NCBI RefSeq assembly: GCF_009649175.1 | Contig: NZ_WJPO01000032.1 | Location: 1-46,483, forward strand | DNA: 46,483 bases | Origin: Rhodovulum strictum | GTDB taxonomy: Bacteria; Pseudomonadota; Alphaproteobacteria; Rhodobacterales; Rhodobacteraceae | Direction of reading: 5' to 3' | Shown here: positions 24,401-31,541 of the stretch, in pieces | Numbering within the stretch: position 1 is the first letter of the stretch | Layout of the letters: the number at the start of each line of letters is the position of its first letter | The notes under the pieces: model-generated | The model's input: only the letters and a program-made list of their open reading frames with translations | Database searches by the model: none | Told to the model about the DNA's origin: nothing | Program-made: the position numbers and the translations under genes

Positions 24401-25494
24401 ATTTCCGGCTCCTGTCCACGGCGGATGCCGAAGCGCGCGGGATCGAGGCGATCCGCCAGGACCGTGCCGCCTACGACCTGCCGCCGGGCGATCCGCGCCC
24501 AGCGATGCTCGCGCGCCCGCTGGTGCTGACTGCGCCGGACGTCGCCTTTCTCGACCTGCCGCAGCTGACCGAGGACCAGCCCGCGCACAGGCCATTCCTC
24601 GCCGCCCACGCGCGGCCATGGCCAGGGGAACTTGCGGTCTTCCGGAGCCCCGGCAGCGACGGGTTCGAACTCCTGACCACCGTGCCCGCCCGGGCGCGGA
24701 TGGGCGTTCTGGCCTTCGACCTCTGGCCCGGCCCGGTCTCGCGCTTCGATCTCGGCAATGGCCTGACGCTCGATCTGTTCACCGGCTCGCTGGAGAGCGT
24801 CACCGACCTGACGCTGTTCGGCGGGGCGAACGCACTCGCGATCGAAAGTGCGTCCGGCATCTGGGAGATCGTGCAGGCGGGCACGGTCGAGCTGATTGGG
24901 CCCGGACGCTATAGGCTGACCCGCCTCCTGCGTGGTCAGCGCGGGACCGAAGGGACAATGGGGAACCCGGCTCCCGCCGGAGCGCGGGTCGTGGTGCTCG
25001 ACAGCACGCTCGCCCCTCTGCCCATCGCGCTGGGCGATATCGGCCTGCCGTGGAACTGGCGCGTGGGCCCCGCAACCCGGCCGCCCTCGGACGAGACCTA
25101 TGTGGCGCAGGCCTTCACGCCCGCAGGCGCTGGTCTGCGCCCCTTCGCGCCAGTGCATGTCACGCAGCCCTGGCGGCAAGCCCGTGTGCCCGGCGACCTC
25201 ACCATCCGCTGGACCCGGCGCTCCCGCGCGCTCGAGGCAGATGCCTGGGAACAGGTCGAGGTGCCGCTGGGGGAGGAGGTCGAAGGCTACGAGGTCGAGA
25301 TCCGTGACGGTGCGCAGCACGCGGTGAAGCGGGTGCTCACGAGCAGCACCACGTCCGTCCTCTACACCGCCGTCCAGCAGACCGCCGACTGGGGCGCGCC
25401 GCTCGGCCCCGGCGATGCGCTCGCCCTCCGCATCTTCCAGCTCTCCGCCCGCCTCGGGCGCGGGGCGCCTGCAAGCGCGACACTCTTCTTCTGA
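21490..25494 (+). CDS. GTA-type TIM-barrel 'megatron' tail protein (host specificity)
   Basis: 1334 aa. The N-terminus is Gly-rich and hydrophobic (residues about 3-45: GSSIGMGFGGAILGLSGAA). About residues 330-780 are the glycoside-hydrolase-like TIM barrel, with ISYAADWSEYFGHQPGDG, DPLWADANTDFIGIDNYMPL and GCPAIDRGTNQPN; the C-terminal portion is the phage tail protein 3 region with a GPGRYRLTRLLRGQRGTEG motif. In GTA the equivalent protein forms the baseplate and tail tip touching the cell surface. Length and domain order are normal. The antisense strand is open for over 900 codons here, a high-GC artefact. Confidence 0.93.
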   Translation: MATLVLGVVGSSIGMGFGGAILGLSGAAIGGLIGSTVGSVIDSWIISSLAPTQRIEGARLESLRITSSTEGAVIPRLYGRMRIGGNIVWATDFREETRTTTQRGGGKGGGGGKVRTTEYLYFASFAVALCEGPITGIGRIWADGKPLDMSGITMRWYPGDEAQAADPFITAKMGAANTPAYRGTAYVVFEELPLSDFGNRIPQLSFEVFRPLADPDTAEGLTRAVTMIPASGEFTYATQAIRKTTGGAFGGTSGGTTTAENLNALPDTTDMVVALDRLQAMAPAVESVSLVVAWFGTDLRAGNCQVRPGVEVAVKATTPRVWSVNGVNRASAHLVSRDSEDRPVYGGTPSDFAVVQAIQEMKARGLRVTFYPFILMDVPPGNSLPNPYSDNAAEEGQPVFPWRGRITCSPAAGFAGSVDKTATAATQVASFFGAATPANFSVSGEIVGWTGPAGDWGLRRMILHYAHLCAAAGGIDAFLIGSEMRGLTTIRSGASTYPAVQAFRDLAAAVRSILGPTTKISYAADWSEYFGHQPGDGSNDVFFHLDPLWADANTDFIGIDNYMPLSDWRDGFEHADAQAGWPAIHDRGYLQANIAGGEGFDWFYASEADRSEQARTPISDGSAGKPWVFRYKDLRAWWSEPHFNRPGGVESGTPTAWVPQSKPVWFTELGCPAIDRGTNQPNVFFDPKSSESFTPYFSRGWRDDAIQRAYLEATYLWWNDPANNPTSSVYGGRMVHVPECAAWTWDARPYPFFPALTGVWTDGPNWRLGHWLTGRLGAVSLAALVRHLCLRAGLPANRIDVTGLWGAVEGYVIGALESPRASITTLARHFGFDAVETGGVIRFVMRGRAAVAEIGADDLVATPDPRAEGLELTRAQETELPQALKWQLARADEDYDAAQVEAQRITVSTSRIASEAFPMAVAPEEAERRCRRALMEAWIGRETASFRLPPSRLALDPADVIRLQHDGRSLDFRLLSTADAEARGIEAIRQDRAAYDLPPGDPRPAMLARPLVLTAPDVAFLDLPQLTEDQPAHRPFLAAHARPWPGELAVFRSPGSDGFELLTTVPARARMGVLAFDLWPGPVSRFDLGNGLTLDLFTGSLESVTDLTLFGGANALAIESASGIWEIVQAGTVELIGPGRYRLTRLLRGQRGTEGTMGNPAPAGARVVVLDSTLAPLPIALGDIGLPWNWRVGPATRPPSDETYVAQAFTPAGAGLRPFAPVHVTQPWRQARVPGDLTIRWTRRSRALEADAWEQVEVPLGEEVEGYEVEIRDGAQHAVKRVLTSSTTSVLYTAVQQTADWGAPLGPGDALALRIFQLSARLGRGAPASATLFF

Positions 25495-25506
25495 AGGTCA
25501 TCTCCC

Positions 25507-27414
25507 ATGTCCGACACCACCACCCATCTCGGCCTGCCGTATCTCATGGCCGCGCAGGCCCAGAAGCATGTCACCCATAATGAGGCGCTGCGCCTGCTCG
25601 ACGCCATGGTGCAGCTTTCTGTTCTGGACCGCACCCGCACCGCGCCGCCCGCGAGCCCTGCCGACGGCGACCGGCATCTCGTGGCCTCGGGCGCGACCGG
25701 GCTCTGGGCCGGGTGGGATCTGAACGTGGCCTTCCATGTCGACGGCGCATGGATCCGGCTCGTCCCGCGCCCCGGCTGGCTGGTCTGGGTCGCCGACGAG
25801 GGCGCCTTCCTCGTCTGGTCCGGCTCCAGCTGGGCCAGCGTGGGCGAGCCGCGCGACGTGCCCGACAGCGTCTTCAGCCTGGTGAACGACGCCGATCCCA
25901 CGAAGAAGGCCGTCTTCTCGCTCGCCTCGATCTCCACTGGCCAGACCCGGACCTACACGCTGCCGAACACCTCCTCGGAACTCGCGATCCTCGCGGGCAC
26001 GCAGACCTTCACCGGCAACAAGACCTTCTCCGGCACCCTGACCGCCTCCGGGAGCACGGCCACCCTTGGCACCTCGACCGGCACCGCCACCTACGGCGTC
26101 GGCACCGGCGCCACGGCCAACGGCACCACCAAGACCGTCAACATCGGCACCGGCGGCGTGTCGGGCTCGAACACCGTAGTCAACATCGGCTCGGCGACGT
26201 CCGGCGCGGGCGGGACGACCGTGATCAACACGCCCACCGTCACCTTCGCGAACAGCGTCACGCAGGTCGGCATGCCCCAGGCGAACCTGACCGCCCAGCA
26301 ACTCGGCCTCGGCTGGGCCACCGCCGACGCCTTCAACCGCTTCTCGATCAACACCCCCGCGATGCTGTTCAATCACGCGGGCAACGGGATCGAGGCGACC
26401 TTCAACAAGAACACGCCGGGCGACGATGCCGCCTTCGCCTTCAAGACCGGCTTCTCCGCCCGGGCGCTGATCGGGCTCCTCGGCAACGACGACTTCAGCT
26501 TCAAGGTCAGCCCGAATGGGTCGGCCTATTTCGACGCCATCCGCATCGACCGCGCCAGCGGCCGGGTCGAACTGCCTGAGCCCATGGTCCTGCCCGGACG
26601 CGCCACGCCGCCCGATCCGCCGCCCGCGGGCCGCATCCATCTCTACGCCCGCGACCGGGCGGGGTCGGCCTGGCTCGAGGTGATGCGCCCCTCGGGGCGG
26701 CTCTTTCCGCTGCAGCCGCATTTCGGGGTGAACCGGATCGCCTGGTGGGCGCCGTCCTCGGGCACCACGATCAACGCGATCGGCATGCCGCGGACGGGCG
26801 TCGGCACCGCCTCGACGCCCGGTCTCGCCACCACCAACCTCTCGACCTCCATGCGCCGCTGGCGGATGACCAGCGCGGCCACCGTGGACGCGGCGGCCGA
26901 GGAGCGCTCGGCCGGCTGGGTCTGCTGGCGCGGCAATGCCGAAGGTCTGGGGGGCTTCACCTATGTGAACCGGCTGTCGCTGACGACCCTGCAGCCCACC
27001 GGCATGGGCTTCTTCGGGCTGATGGGTTCCACCGCCGCGCTGGCCACGACGCTGCTCCTGAGCGCGGTCGTGAACGCCATCGGCATCGGCTTCCAGCGCG
27101 GCACGCATACCAACTGGCAAATCGTCCACAACTCGGGTTCAGGCGCGCCCACGCTGATCAACTTGGGCGCCAGCTTCCCCGTCGATGCCCCAGCCAACGT
27201 CCTGACCCTCTTCCTTTACGCCGCCCCGAACGCCACCTCCGTCTGGGTCCGCGTCGTCGAGGAAGTCTCCGGCGCTGTCGCCGAGGTGGAGCTCAATTCG
27301 AACCTCCCCGCCTCCACCCAGCTCCTGAGCCCCCGCAACTACATGAACACCGGCAGCACCGCCGCCGCCGTCGCCTACGACTGCAGCGGCGTCTACGTCG
27401 AGACCGACTATTGA
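25507..27414 (+). CDS. Tail fibre protein with N-terminal DUF2793
   Basis: 635 aa. Residues 2-90 are the DUF2793 attachment domain ([20 protein letters not shown], then [13 protein letters not shown]). Residues about 155-260 are Thr/Gly/Ser repeats ([34 protein letters not shown]) typical of beta-helical trimeric shafts. The C-terminal half is globular and probably binds the receptor. It is directly downstream of the megatron gene, with 12 bases between. No chaperone domain (S74 type) is obvious. Confidence 0.86.
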   Translation: MSDTTTHLGLPYLMAAQAQKHVTHNEALRLLDAMVQLSVLDRTRTAPPASPADGDRHLVASGATGLWAGWDLNVAFHVDGAWIRLVPRPGWLVWVADEGAFLVWSGSSWASVGEPRDVPDSVFSLVNDADPTKKAVFSLASISTGQTRTYTLPNTSSELAILAGTQTFTGNKTFSGTLTASGSTATLGTSTGTATYGVGTGATANGTTKTVNIGTGGVSGSNTVVNIGSATSGAGGTTVINTPTVTFANSVTQVGMPQANLTAQQLGLGWATADAFNRFSINTPAMLFNHAGNGIEATFNKNTPGDDAAFAFKTGFSARALIGLLGNDDFSFKVSPNGSAYFDAIRIDRASGRVELPEPMVLPGRATPPDPPPAGRIHLYARDRAGSAWLEVMRPSGRLFPLQPHFGVNRIAWWAPSSGTTINAIGMPRTGVGTASTPGLATTNLSTSMRRWRMTSAATVDAAAEERSAGWVCWRGNAEGLGGFTYVNRLSLTTLQPTGMGFFGLMGSTAALATTLLLSAVVNAIGIGFQRGTHTNWQIVHNSGSGAPTLINLGASFPVDAPANVLTLFLYAAPNATSVWVRVVEEVSGAVAEVELNSNLPASTQLLSPRNYMNTGSTAAAVAYDCSGVYVETDY

Positions 27415-27424
27415 GAGGCCCGCC

Positions 27425-27733
27425 ATGACCGACCGCACATCCCTCCTCGAAGAGGTCGCCCGGGCCTTCCGTGACCACGGGATCACCGCCGCCATCACCG
27501 CGCTGATCGGTGGCACGCTGGCGCTACTCGCCGCCATCACGCGCCGGGCCTTCACCAATGATGCAATGCTCGCCCGGCTCGACCGCGAGCTCCTGATCGA
27601 GCGGGATCGGGTAGAAAGGCAACGCGCCGAGGACCGCAAGGCCGATGCCGACCGGCTGGAGCGGATGGAGGGTGACATCCGCGCCATGCGCAACCTGATG
27701 TTCGAAGCCTTCCAGCGCCGCCGCGACGACTGA
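27425..27733 (+). CDS. Holin-like membrane protein
   Basis: 102 aa. One clear membrane segment at about residues 19-41 (GITAAITALIGGTLALLAAI), followed by a highly charged coiled-coil tail (RELLIERDRVERQRAEDRKA). It lies just before the endolysin, where a holin is expected, but a single membrane helix with a long charged tail could also be another lysis accessory. No family recognised with certainty. Confidence 0.6.
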   Translation: MTDRTSLLEEVARAFRDHGITAAITALIGGTLALLAAITRRAFTNDAMLARLDRELLIERDRVERQRAEDRKADADRLERMEGDIRAMRNLMFEAFQRRRDD

Positions 27734-27801
27734 CCACAACCCGGCGCCCAGCGCCCCGACCGACCGTCTCCCCACGTCCACGAGCCCGATCACCGCCCCT
27801 G

Positions 27802-27826
27802 CCCCGCCGCCCCAACAGCGGCGGGG
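27802..27826 (+). other. GC-rich hairpin before the endolysin gene
   Basis: CCCCGCCGC, loop CCCAACA, GCGGCGGGG: a perfect nine-bp stem 40 bases before the endolysin start. There is no T tract, so it is not a standard terminator. The stem arms are almost the same as those of the hairpin at 10971-10995. Confidence 0.45.
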
Positions 27827-27865
27827 TGCCCATTCCTGCATGTCCAACACCCCGAGGAGGTTCCC

Positions 27866-28546
27866 ATGCCCGACCCTGTCCGCACCTTCCGTCACTTCCG
27901 CGAGGTGCCCCTGCATCTCTGGCGCTGGCCCAACTTTTCCCCGGCCGAGATCGCCTGCCGCGGCACCGGCCAGCTGAAGCTGCATCCCGCCGCGCTGGAC
28001 AAGCTGCAGGCCCTGCGCGACCGGCTGGGCAAACCGCTGATCGTGCGCTCGGCCTATCGCAGCCCCGAGCACAACCGCGCCGTTGGCGGTGCCCCGCGCT
28101 CGAAGCACATGATTGGGGCGGCCTTCGATATCGCCATGTCGAACCACGACCCCGCCGCTTTCGAGGCCGCGGCACGGGAGGTGGGGTTCCTCGGCTTCGG
28201 CGCCTATCCCCGGTCGGGCTTCATGCATATCGACCTCGGCCCGGCGCGATCCTGGGGCGATCCCTTCCCGCCGCGTCCCGTCCCCTTCGCCGCCGAGACC
28301 CCGCCCGCGCGCGAAACACTGGCCGCAAGCCGCACGCTGCGCGGCACCGGCGCGGCCGGGGTGGCGACGGTGGGGGCCGCCGGGGTCGATGTCGCCCAAG
28401 AGGTGCTGACGGAGGCACAGGGCGCGATCCTGCCGCTGGTCCCCTACCTCGACACCCTGCGCTGGCTGTTCATCGCACTCGCGCTGGGCGGGATCGCGGT
28501 GGCCGTCTGGGCGCGTCTTGATGACTGGAAACGAGGGCTGCGCTGA
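27866..28546 (+). CDS. Endolysin: M15 (VanY-like) peptidase with C-terminal membrane anchor
   Basis: 226 aa. Zinc ligands of the Peptidase_M15_3 family are H81 and D88 in SKHMIGAAFDIA and H121 in GFMHIDLGP, with VRSAYRSPEHNRAVGG upstream. It should cleave peptidoglycan stem peptides at lysis. After a Pro/Ala-rich linker a membrane helix follows at about 197-217 (LRWLFIALALGGIAVAVWAR), which is unusual for a soluble endolysin and suggests membrane tethering. There is no N-terminal signal. Its stop overlaps the spanin start by one base. Confidence 0.88.
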   Translation: MPDPVRTFRHFREVPLHLWRWPNFSPAEIACRGTGQLKLHPAALDKLQALRDRLGKPLIVRSAYRSPEHNRAVGGAPRSKHMIGAAFDIAMSNHDPAAFEAAAREVGFLGFGAYPRSGFMHIDLGPARSWGDPFPPRPVPFAAETPPARETLAASRTLRGTGAAGVATVGAAGVDVAQEVLTEAQGAILPLVPYLDTLRWLFIALALGGIAVAVWARLDDWKRGLR

Positions 28547-28803
28547 TGTGGGCCAGCCTCCTGGCTGGGCTTCTTGCCCGACCATGGGCGCGGCGAGTGG
28601 CTGCTCTCGCCCTCGCCCTGCTCACCATCGCCCTGTTCATCCTCAACCTTCGCCGCCAGGCCGAGCGCGCAGGCCGCGCCGCCGAACGGCTCGACCAGCT
28701 GGAGCAGACCCATGCCTTCCACCGCCAGATGCTGGACGCGGCCGCCCGCCGCCCTCGCAGCCGCGACGATCTTCTTGACCGCCTGCGCGACGGCGGGTTC
28801 TGA
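28546..28803 (+). CDS. Inner-membrane spanin (Rz-like)
   Basis: 85 aa. A membrane segment spans about residues 16-37 (RRVAALALALLTIALFILNL) and is followed by a charged helical periplasmic part (ERAGRAAERLDQLEQTHAFH). This is the architecture of an i-spanin, which joins inner and outer membranes for the last lysis step. A lipoprotein gene overlaps it in the +1 frame. Assignment rests on architecture, overlap and position, since spanins diverge strongly. Confidence 0.72.
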   Translation: MWASLLAGLLARPWARRVAALALALLTIALFILNLRRQAERAGRAAERLDQLEQTHAFHRQMLDAAARRPRSRDDLLDRLRDGGF

Positions 28804-28978
28804 CGTCCCGCCCGGCGCCTGCCCGCCCGTCGTGACGTACAGCCCGGCCGAACAGGCGCGCGTGGCGGAGGAAGTCACCGCGCTGCCCGAGGGGGCGCTG
28901 ATCATGGGGTGGCTCGCCGACTACGCCGTCCTGCGCGACCAGGCGCGGGCCTGCCGATCCCCGCGCGCTAGCCGCTGA
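28712..28978 (+). CDS. Outer-membrane spanin lipoprotein (Rz1-like), overlapping Rz
   Basis: 88 aa starting at the ATG at 28712 with GGAG seven bases upstream, inside the i-spanin gene in another frame. MPSTARCWTRPPAALAAATI then FLTAC is a signal sequence with lipobox LTAC, so the mature protein would start at Cys25. The lipoprotein continues beyond the Rz stop with GACPPVVTYSPAEQARVAEE. Embedded or overlapping Rz/Rz1 pairs are a known phage arrangement; the longer frame back to 28574 has no reason to be used. Confidence 0.75.
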   Translation: MPSTARCWTRPPAALAAATIFLTACATAGSDVPPGACPPVVTYSPAEQARVAEEVTALPEGALIMGWLADYAVLRDQARACRSPRASR

Positions 28979-29046
28979 CTCTCGACTGGACTATACCCGC
29001 AGGCCACGCCTGATGTCGTTGTGCCGCGTCAACGGAGCCGCACGGA

Positions 29047-29247
29047 ATGACCCCGCAATACCCCGACATCACCGTCACGCTGACCGGCCAGGACGGCAAC
29101 GCCTTTGCCATCCTCGGCCGTTGCCGCGAGGCCGCTCGCGATGCCGGGCTCTCCGATGACGAAATCGCCGCCTTCATGGCCGAGGCCATGGCGGGCGATT
29201 ACGACCATCTCCTGCAGACCGCGATGCGCTGGTTCGATATCAGGTGA
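29047..29247 (+). CDS. Conserved hypothetical small protein
   Basis: 66 aa, acidic. MTPQYPDITVTLTGQDGNAF then AILGRCREAARDAGLSDDEI and GDYDHLLQTAMRWFDI form a short beta-plus-helix protein that is frequent in Rhodobacterales mobile elements. A GGAG lies nine bases before the ATG. It is the last rightward gene before the reversed cargo operon and may be close to the right end of the prophage. Function unknown. Confidence 0.68.
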   Translation: MTPQYPDITVTLTGQDGNAFAILGRCREAARDAGLSDDEIAAFMAEAMAGDYDHLLQTAMRWFDIR

Positions 29248-29263
29248 TCGGAGCTGATCCGCT

Positions 29264-29629
29264 TCAGGAAGAAGCGTCTGCCTGCGCACCGAAGACCGCC
29301 GCGCACTCGGCCTCCCATGCAGCACGGTGCTGCCCCGGATCCTCCGGAAACCGGCCCAGCGCCACCGCGAGATCGAAGAAGCCTCGCCGGGGCATGTCGC
29401 CCGCGCGGCTGATCACCAGTGCTGCGATCATCGGCCGACCAGCGGCAGCATCCTCACGCATAGTCTGCTCGAGCGCGGCGGCAACGCGCTGGATCGTACC
29501 GGGCGGTTGAAGGCCGAGCGCCGTGGCCACCTCCTGATAGGTCGTGAAGGGGTCAGCCGGGGTGCGGCGCGACAGCAGCGCCCGCAGATCGGCCGCCAGC
29601 GCGGTCGGATCATTACCCACGTCGGTCAT
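29264..29629 (-). CDS. Hypothetical protein of reversed cargo operon
   Basis: 121 aa, soluble. The segment PFTTYQEVATALGLQPPGTI followed by QRVAAALEQTMREDAAAGRP resembles a winged-helix or alkyltransferase-like C-terminal pattern and could bind nucleic acid, but I do not recognise a defined family. The start overlaps the DUF4236 gene stop by ATGA, so it is co-expressed. Function unknown. Confidence 0.62.
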   Translation of the reverse strand: MTDVGNDPTALAADLRALLSRRTPADPFTTYQEVATALGLQPPGTIQRVAAALEQTMREDAAAGRPMIAALVISRAGDMPRRGFFDLAVALGRFPEDPGQHRAAWEAECAAVFGAQADASS

Positions 29630-30642
29630 TCGCCCAGCCCCAGACGTTCGCGCACATCCTCAAACCCCGGATCCTCAGCATAGACCCGTTCTAACTCTCG
29701 CCGCGCCTGCGCCCTGCGTCCGACCTGATCGTAGAGCACCGCGCGCTCGTAGCGCAGCTGGCGCAGCAGCGTGTCGGCACGATCCTTGCGGCGGCACAGC
29801 GCCAGCGTGAACACGTCGATGGCGGCGTCAGCCAGCCCGAGCCGGGCAAGCGCCCGGCCGCGGTAGAGCAGGAGCGCCGTTTCCACCGGCGTCTCGTTCG
29901 CGATCCCGGCGGTTAGAGCGACGACCTGCTCCAGCTGCGCGCGGTCCGCGCCGCCCTCGAGGGTCAATTCGGCGAAGGACAGCAGGACCACCGGATCACC
30001 CGGTTCGATCGCCAGCAGCCGCTCGACATGGCGCATCGCCGCTGCGCGGTCGCCGTTGAGCTGGGCGATCTCGACCAGCGCCAGCGTCGTGCCGCGCTCG
30101 CGCGGGCGGGCATGGGCATCGACCTCGGGCGTTACCGGAAAGGTCACCTGCGCGGCGATCCCGTATTTCTCCAGCAGACTCCCCAGCCGGTCCAGCCCGC
30201 CCAGCGCGGCCTCCAGATGACGCCGCGCGGGCGCGAATTCCTCGCGCCGGAGCCGCAGCATGCCCGCCATCCAGGCGGCGTCGGGCAGGCTGGCAGCCCT
30301 CTCGAACTCGGCAAGCGCAGCCCCCTCATCGTCCGCATTCAGCGCCTTCAGCCCGTCGACCAGCGCGCGCTCATCCGCAGGCGTGAACAGCCGCTGGAAG
30401 AAGCCGAGGTTCAGCCGGTCGCGCTGGGCGACACTCGGCGCATTGGCGGCTGACGGGCGGCGTGGTTCGTGGACGGTGTAGAACAGGCCCGTCCCCGGAA
30501 GACCCGCGGTGACCCGGTTGCCGCGCGGGCTGACGGTGTATTTCGCGCCGCGCGGGCCGAAGGACAGCGAGGCCGTCGATTTCGACAGGTTCAGCGTGAC
30601 CCCGGGAGCAATCCGGATGCGGCGCCAGAAGCGGAAGGACAT
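29626..30642 (-). CDS. DUF4236 protein with TPR-like repeats
   Basis: 338 aa. Residues 2-55 are the DUF4236 domain (FRFWRRIRIAPGVTLNLSKS, then GPRGAKYTVSPRGNRVTAGL, PGTGLFYT), a small beta domain of unknown role. The rest is helical repeat: ALKALNADDEGAALAEFERA, LLIYRGRALARLGLADAA-type segments and RAQARRELERVYAEDPGFED fit tetratricopeptide units. No signal or membrane part. It is the middle gene of a three-gene leftward operon; function unknown. Confidence 0.8.
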   Translation of the reverse strand: MSFRFWRRIRIAPGVTLNLSKSTASLSFGPRGAKYTVSPRGNRVTAGLPGTGLFYTVHEPRRPSAANAPSVAQRDRLNLGFFQRLFTPADERALVDGLKALNADDEGAALAEFERAASLPDAAWMAGMLRLRREEFAPARRHLEAALGGLDRLGSLLEKYGIAAQVTFPVTPEVDAHARPRERGTTLALVEIAQLNGDRAAAMRHVERLLAIEPGDPVVLLSFAELTLEGGADRAQLEQVVALTAGIANETPVETALLLYRGRALARLGLADAAIDVFTLALCRRKDRADTLLRQLRYERAVLYDQVGRRAQARRELERVYAEDPGFEDVRERLGLGE

Positions 30643-30645
30643 GGT

Positions 30646-30900
30646 TCAGCCCCCGCGGGCGCCGGCGGCGATCCGGTCGAGCGTGTCCAGCGCATCCTCG
30701 AGCGTCTTCACGGCACCGAACTTTTCCATCTCGGTCATGTTCGGGTTGGACCGGATCGCCCCTGTGCCCTGCACCAGCGCCTCGCGCACAGCCGCACCGC
30801 GATCCGGCGTGCCCAGCACGATCTGACCCATCAGGATCTGGATCAGCATGTTCTGGGCCACCAGCTGCCCCGCGAAGACCTGCGTGTCGTTGCTCTTCAT
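30646..30900 (-). CDS. Hypothetical protein, first gene of reversed cargo operon
   Basis: 84 aa, mostly helical, starting MKSNDTQVFAGQLVAQNMLI with MGQIVLGTPDRGAAVREALV. There is no signal peptide or long membrane segment. It lies three bases before the DUF4236 gene and downstream of a good sigma70-like promoter. Not recognised. Confidence 0.6.
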   Translation of the reverse strand: MKSNDTQVFAGQLVAQNMLIQILMGQIVLGTPDRGAAVREALVQGTGAIRSNPNMTEMEKFGAVKTLEDALDTLDRIAAGARGG

Positions 30901-30962
30901 GATCGTCGTCGAATCCCTGCGACCTGGCCGAGGCCTGCCATCTTCAGTTGCGTTCTCGATGC

Positions 30963-30991
30963 CTTATAGGCAGGGAAGCGGACGAAGCCAA
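30963..30991 (-). promoter_or_regulatory. Sigma70-like promoter of the leftward DUF4236 operon
   Basis: On the minus strand TTGGCT (30991-30986), a 17-base spacer and TATAAG (30968-30963) fit -35 and -10 boxes. The first gene starts about 60 bases downstream at 30900. The -10 overlaps a small palindrome GCCTTATAGGC. Confidence 0.5.
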
Positions 30992-31015
30992 ATCGGCAGT
31001 AGCCATCGCCTGCCA

Positions 31016-31474
31016 TCATCCGGGATCCGTTTTGCCGATTTCCAGCTGCCGGTTTTCAGACAGTAGCCATTCCTCGATTGCCGCAGCAGTCTGCTCGACT
31101 GATCGCGGCTTTCGCAACGCGCATTCCCATACTGTCGCCACGCGCCACCCATCTGCCACCAGCGCCTCGCATGCCGCACGATCGCGCCTGACATTCGCGG
31201 CGAACTTCTCTGCCCAGAACTCGGGGCAGGTCGCGGGCGTGGTCGCATAGCGGCAGCCTTCGTGACGGTGCCAGAAGCAGCCATGCACGAAGATGACGGC
31301 CCGGTGCTTCGCGAGGATCAGGTCCGGCCGACCGGGGACACCCTTTCCATGCAGCCGATACCGGAAGCCGCGCGCGTGAAGCGCGCGCCTCAGCACCATT
31401 TCCGGCTTCGTGTCCTTGCCCCGGATCCCGGACATCATCCGAGAGCGGGTCTGCCTGTCGACGATGTCCGCCAT
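31016..31474 (-). CDS. vsr: Very short patch repair endonuclease Vsr
   Basis: 152 aa from ATG at 31474 with AGGAGG five bases upstream. Vsr nicks at T:G mismatches that arise when 5-methylcytosine deaminates. Family hallmarks are complete: RSRMMSGIRGKDTKPE, catalytic D51 in PGRPDLIL, metal and zinc residues in FVHGCFWHRHEGC (C66, H69, H71, C74), and WAEKFAANVRRD with C118 in TVWEC. It diverges from the adjacent cytosine methyltransferase with 67 bases between, the expected partner. It probably serves that enzyme's site rather than the Dcm site of enteric bacteria. Confidence 0.95.
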   Translation of the reverse strand: MADIVDRQTRSRMMSGIRGKDTKPEMVLRRALHARGFRYRLHGKGVPGRPDLILAKHRAVIFVHGCFWHRHEGCRYATTPATCPEFWAEKFAANVRRDRAACEALVADGWRVATVWECALRKPRSVEQTAAAIEEWLLSENRQLEIGKTDPG

Positions 31475-31541
31475 TTGCCTCCTGGCCTCTGCGTCCGGAC
31501 CTGGTATACAGCCTGAAACCCGAATTCGAGAGGCCCCTGAT
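31475..31541. promoter_or_regulatory. Divergent vsr / methyltransferase promoter region
   Basis: This 67-base gap must hold promoters for both genes if the TTG start at 31542 is right. GTATAC at 31503-31508 is palindromic and gives TATACA rightward and TATACC leftward as possible -10 boxes; no strong -35 is seen. Shared sequence would couple methylation and repair expression. Confidence 0.35.

Noticed and set aside
22537-25320. Open frame of 927 codons on the minus strand
   Set aside because: It is exactly antisense to the megatron gene, is rich in Arg/Gly/Pro/His with no recognisable domain, and is the usual high-GC shadow.
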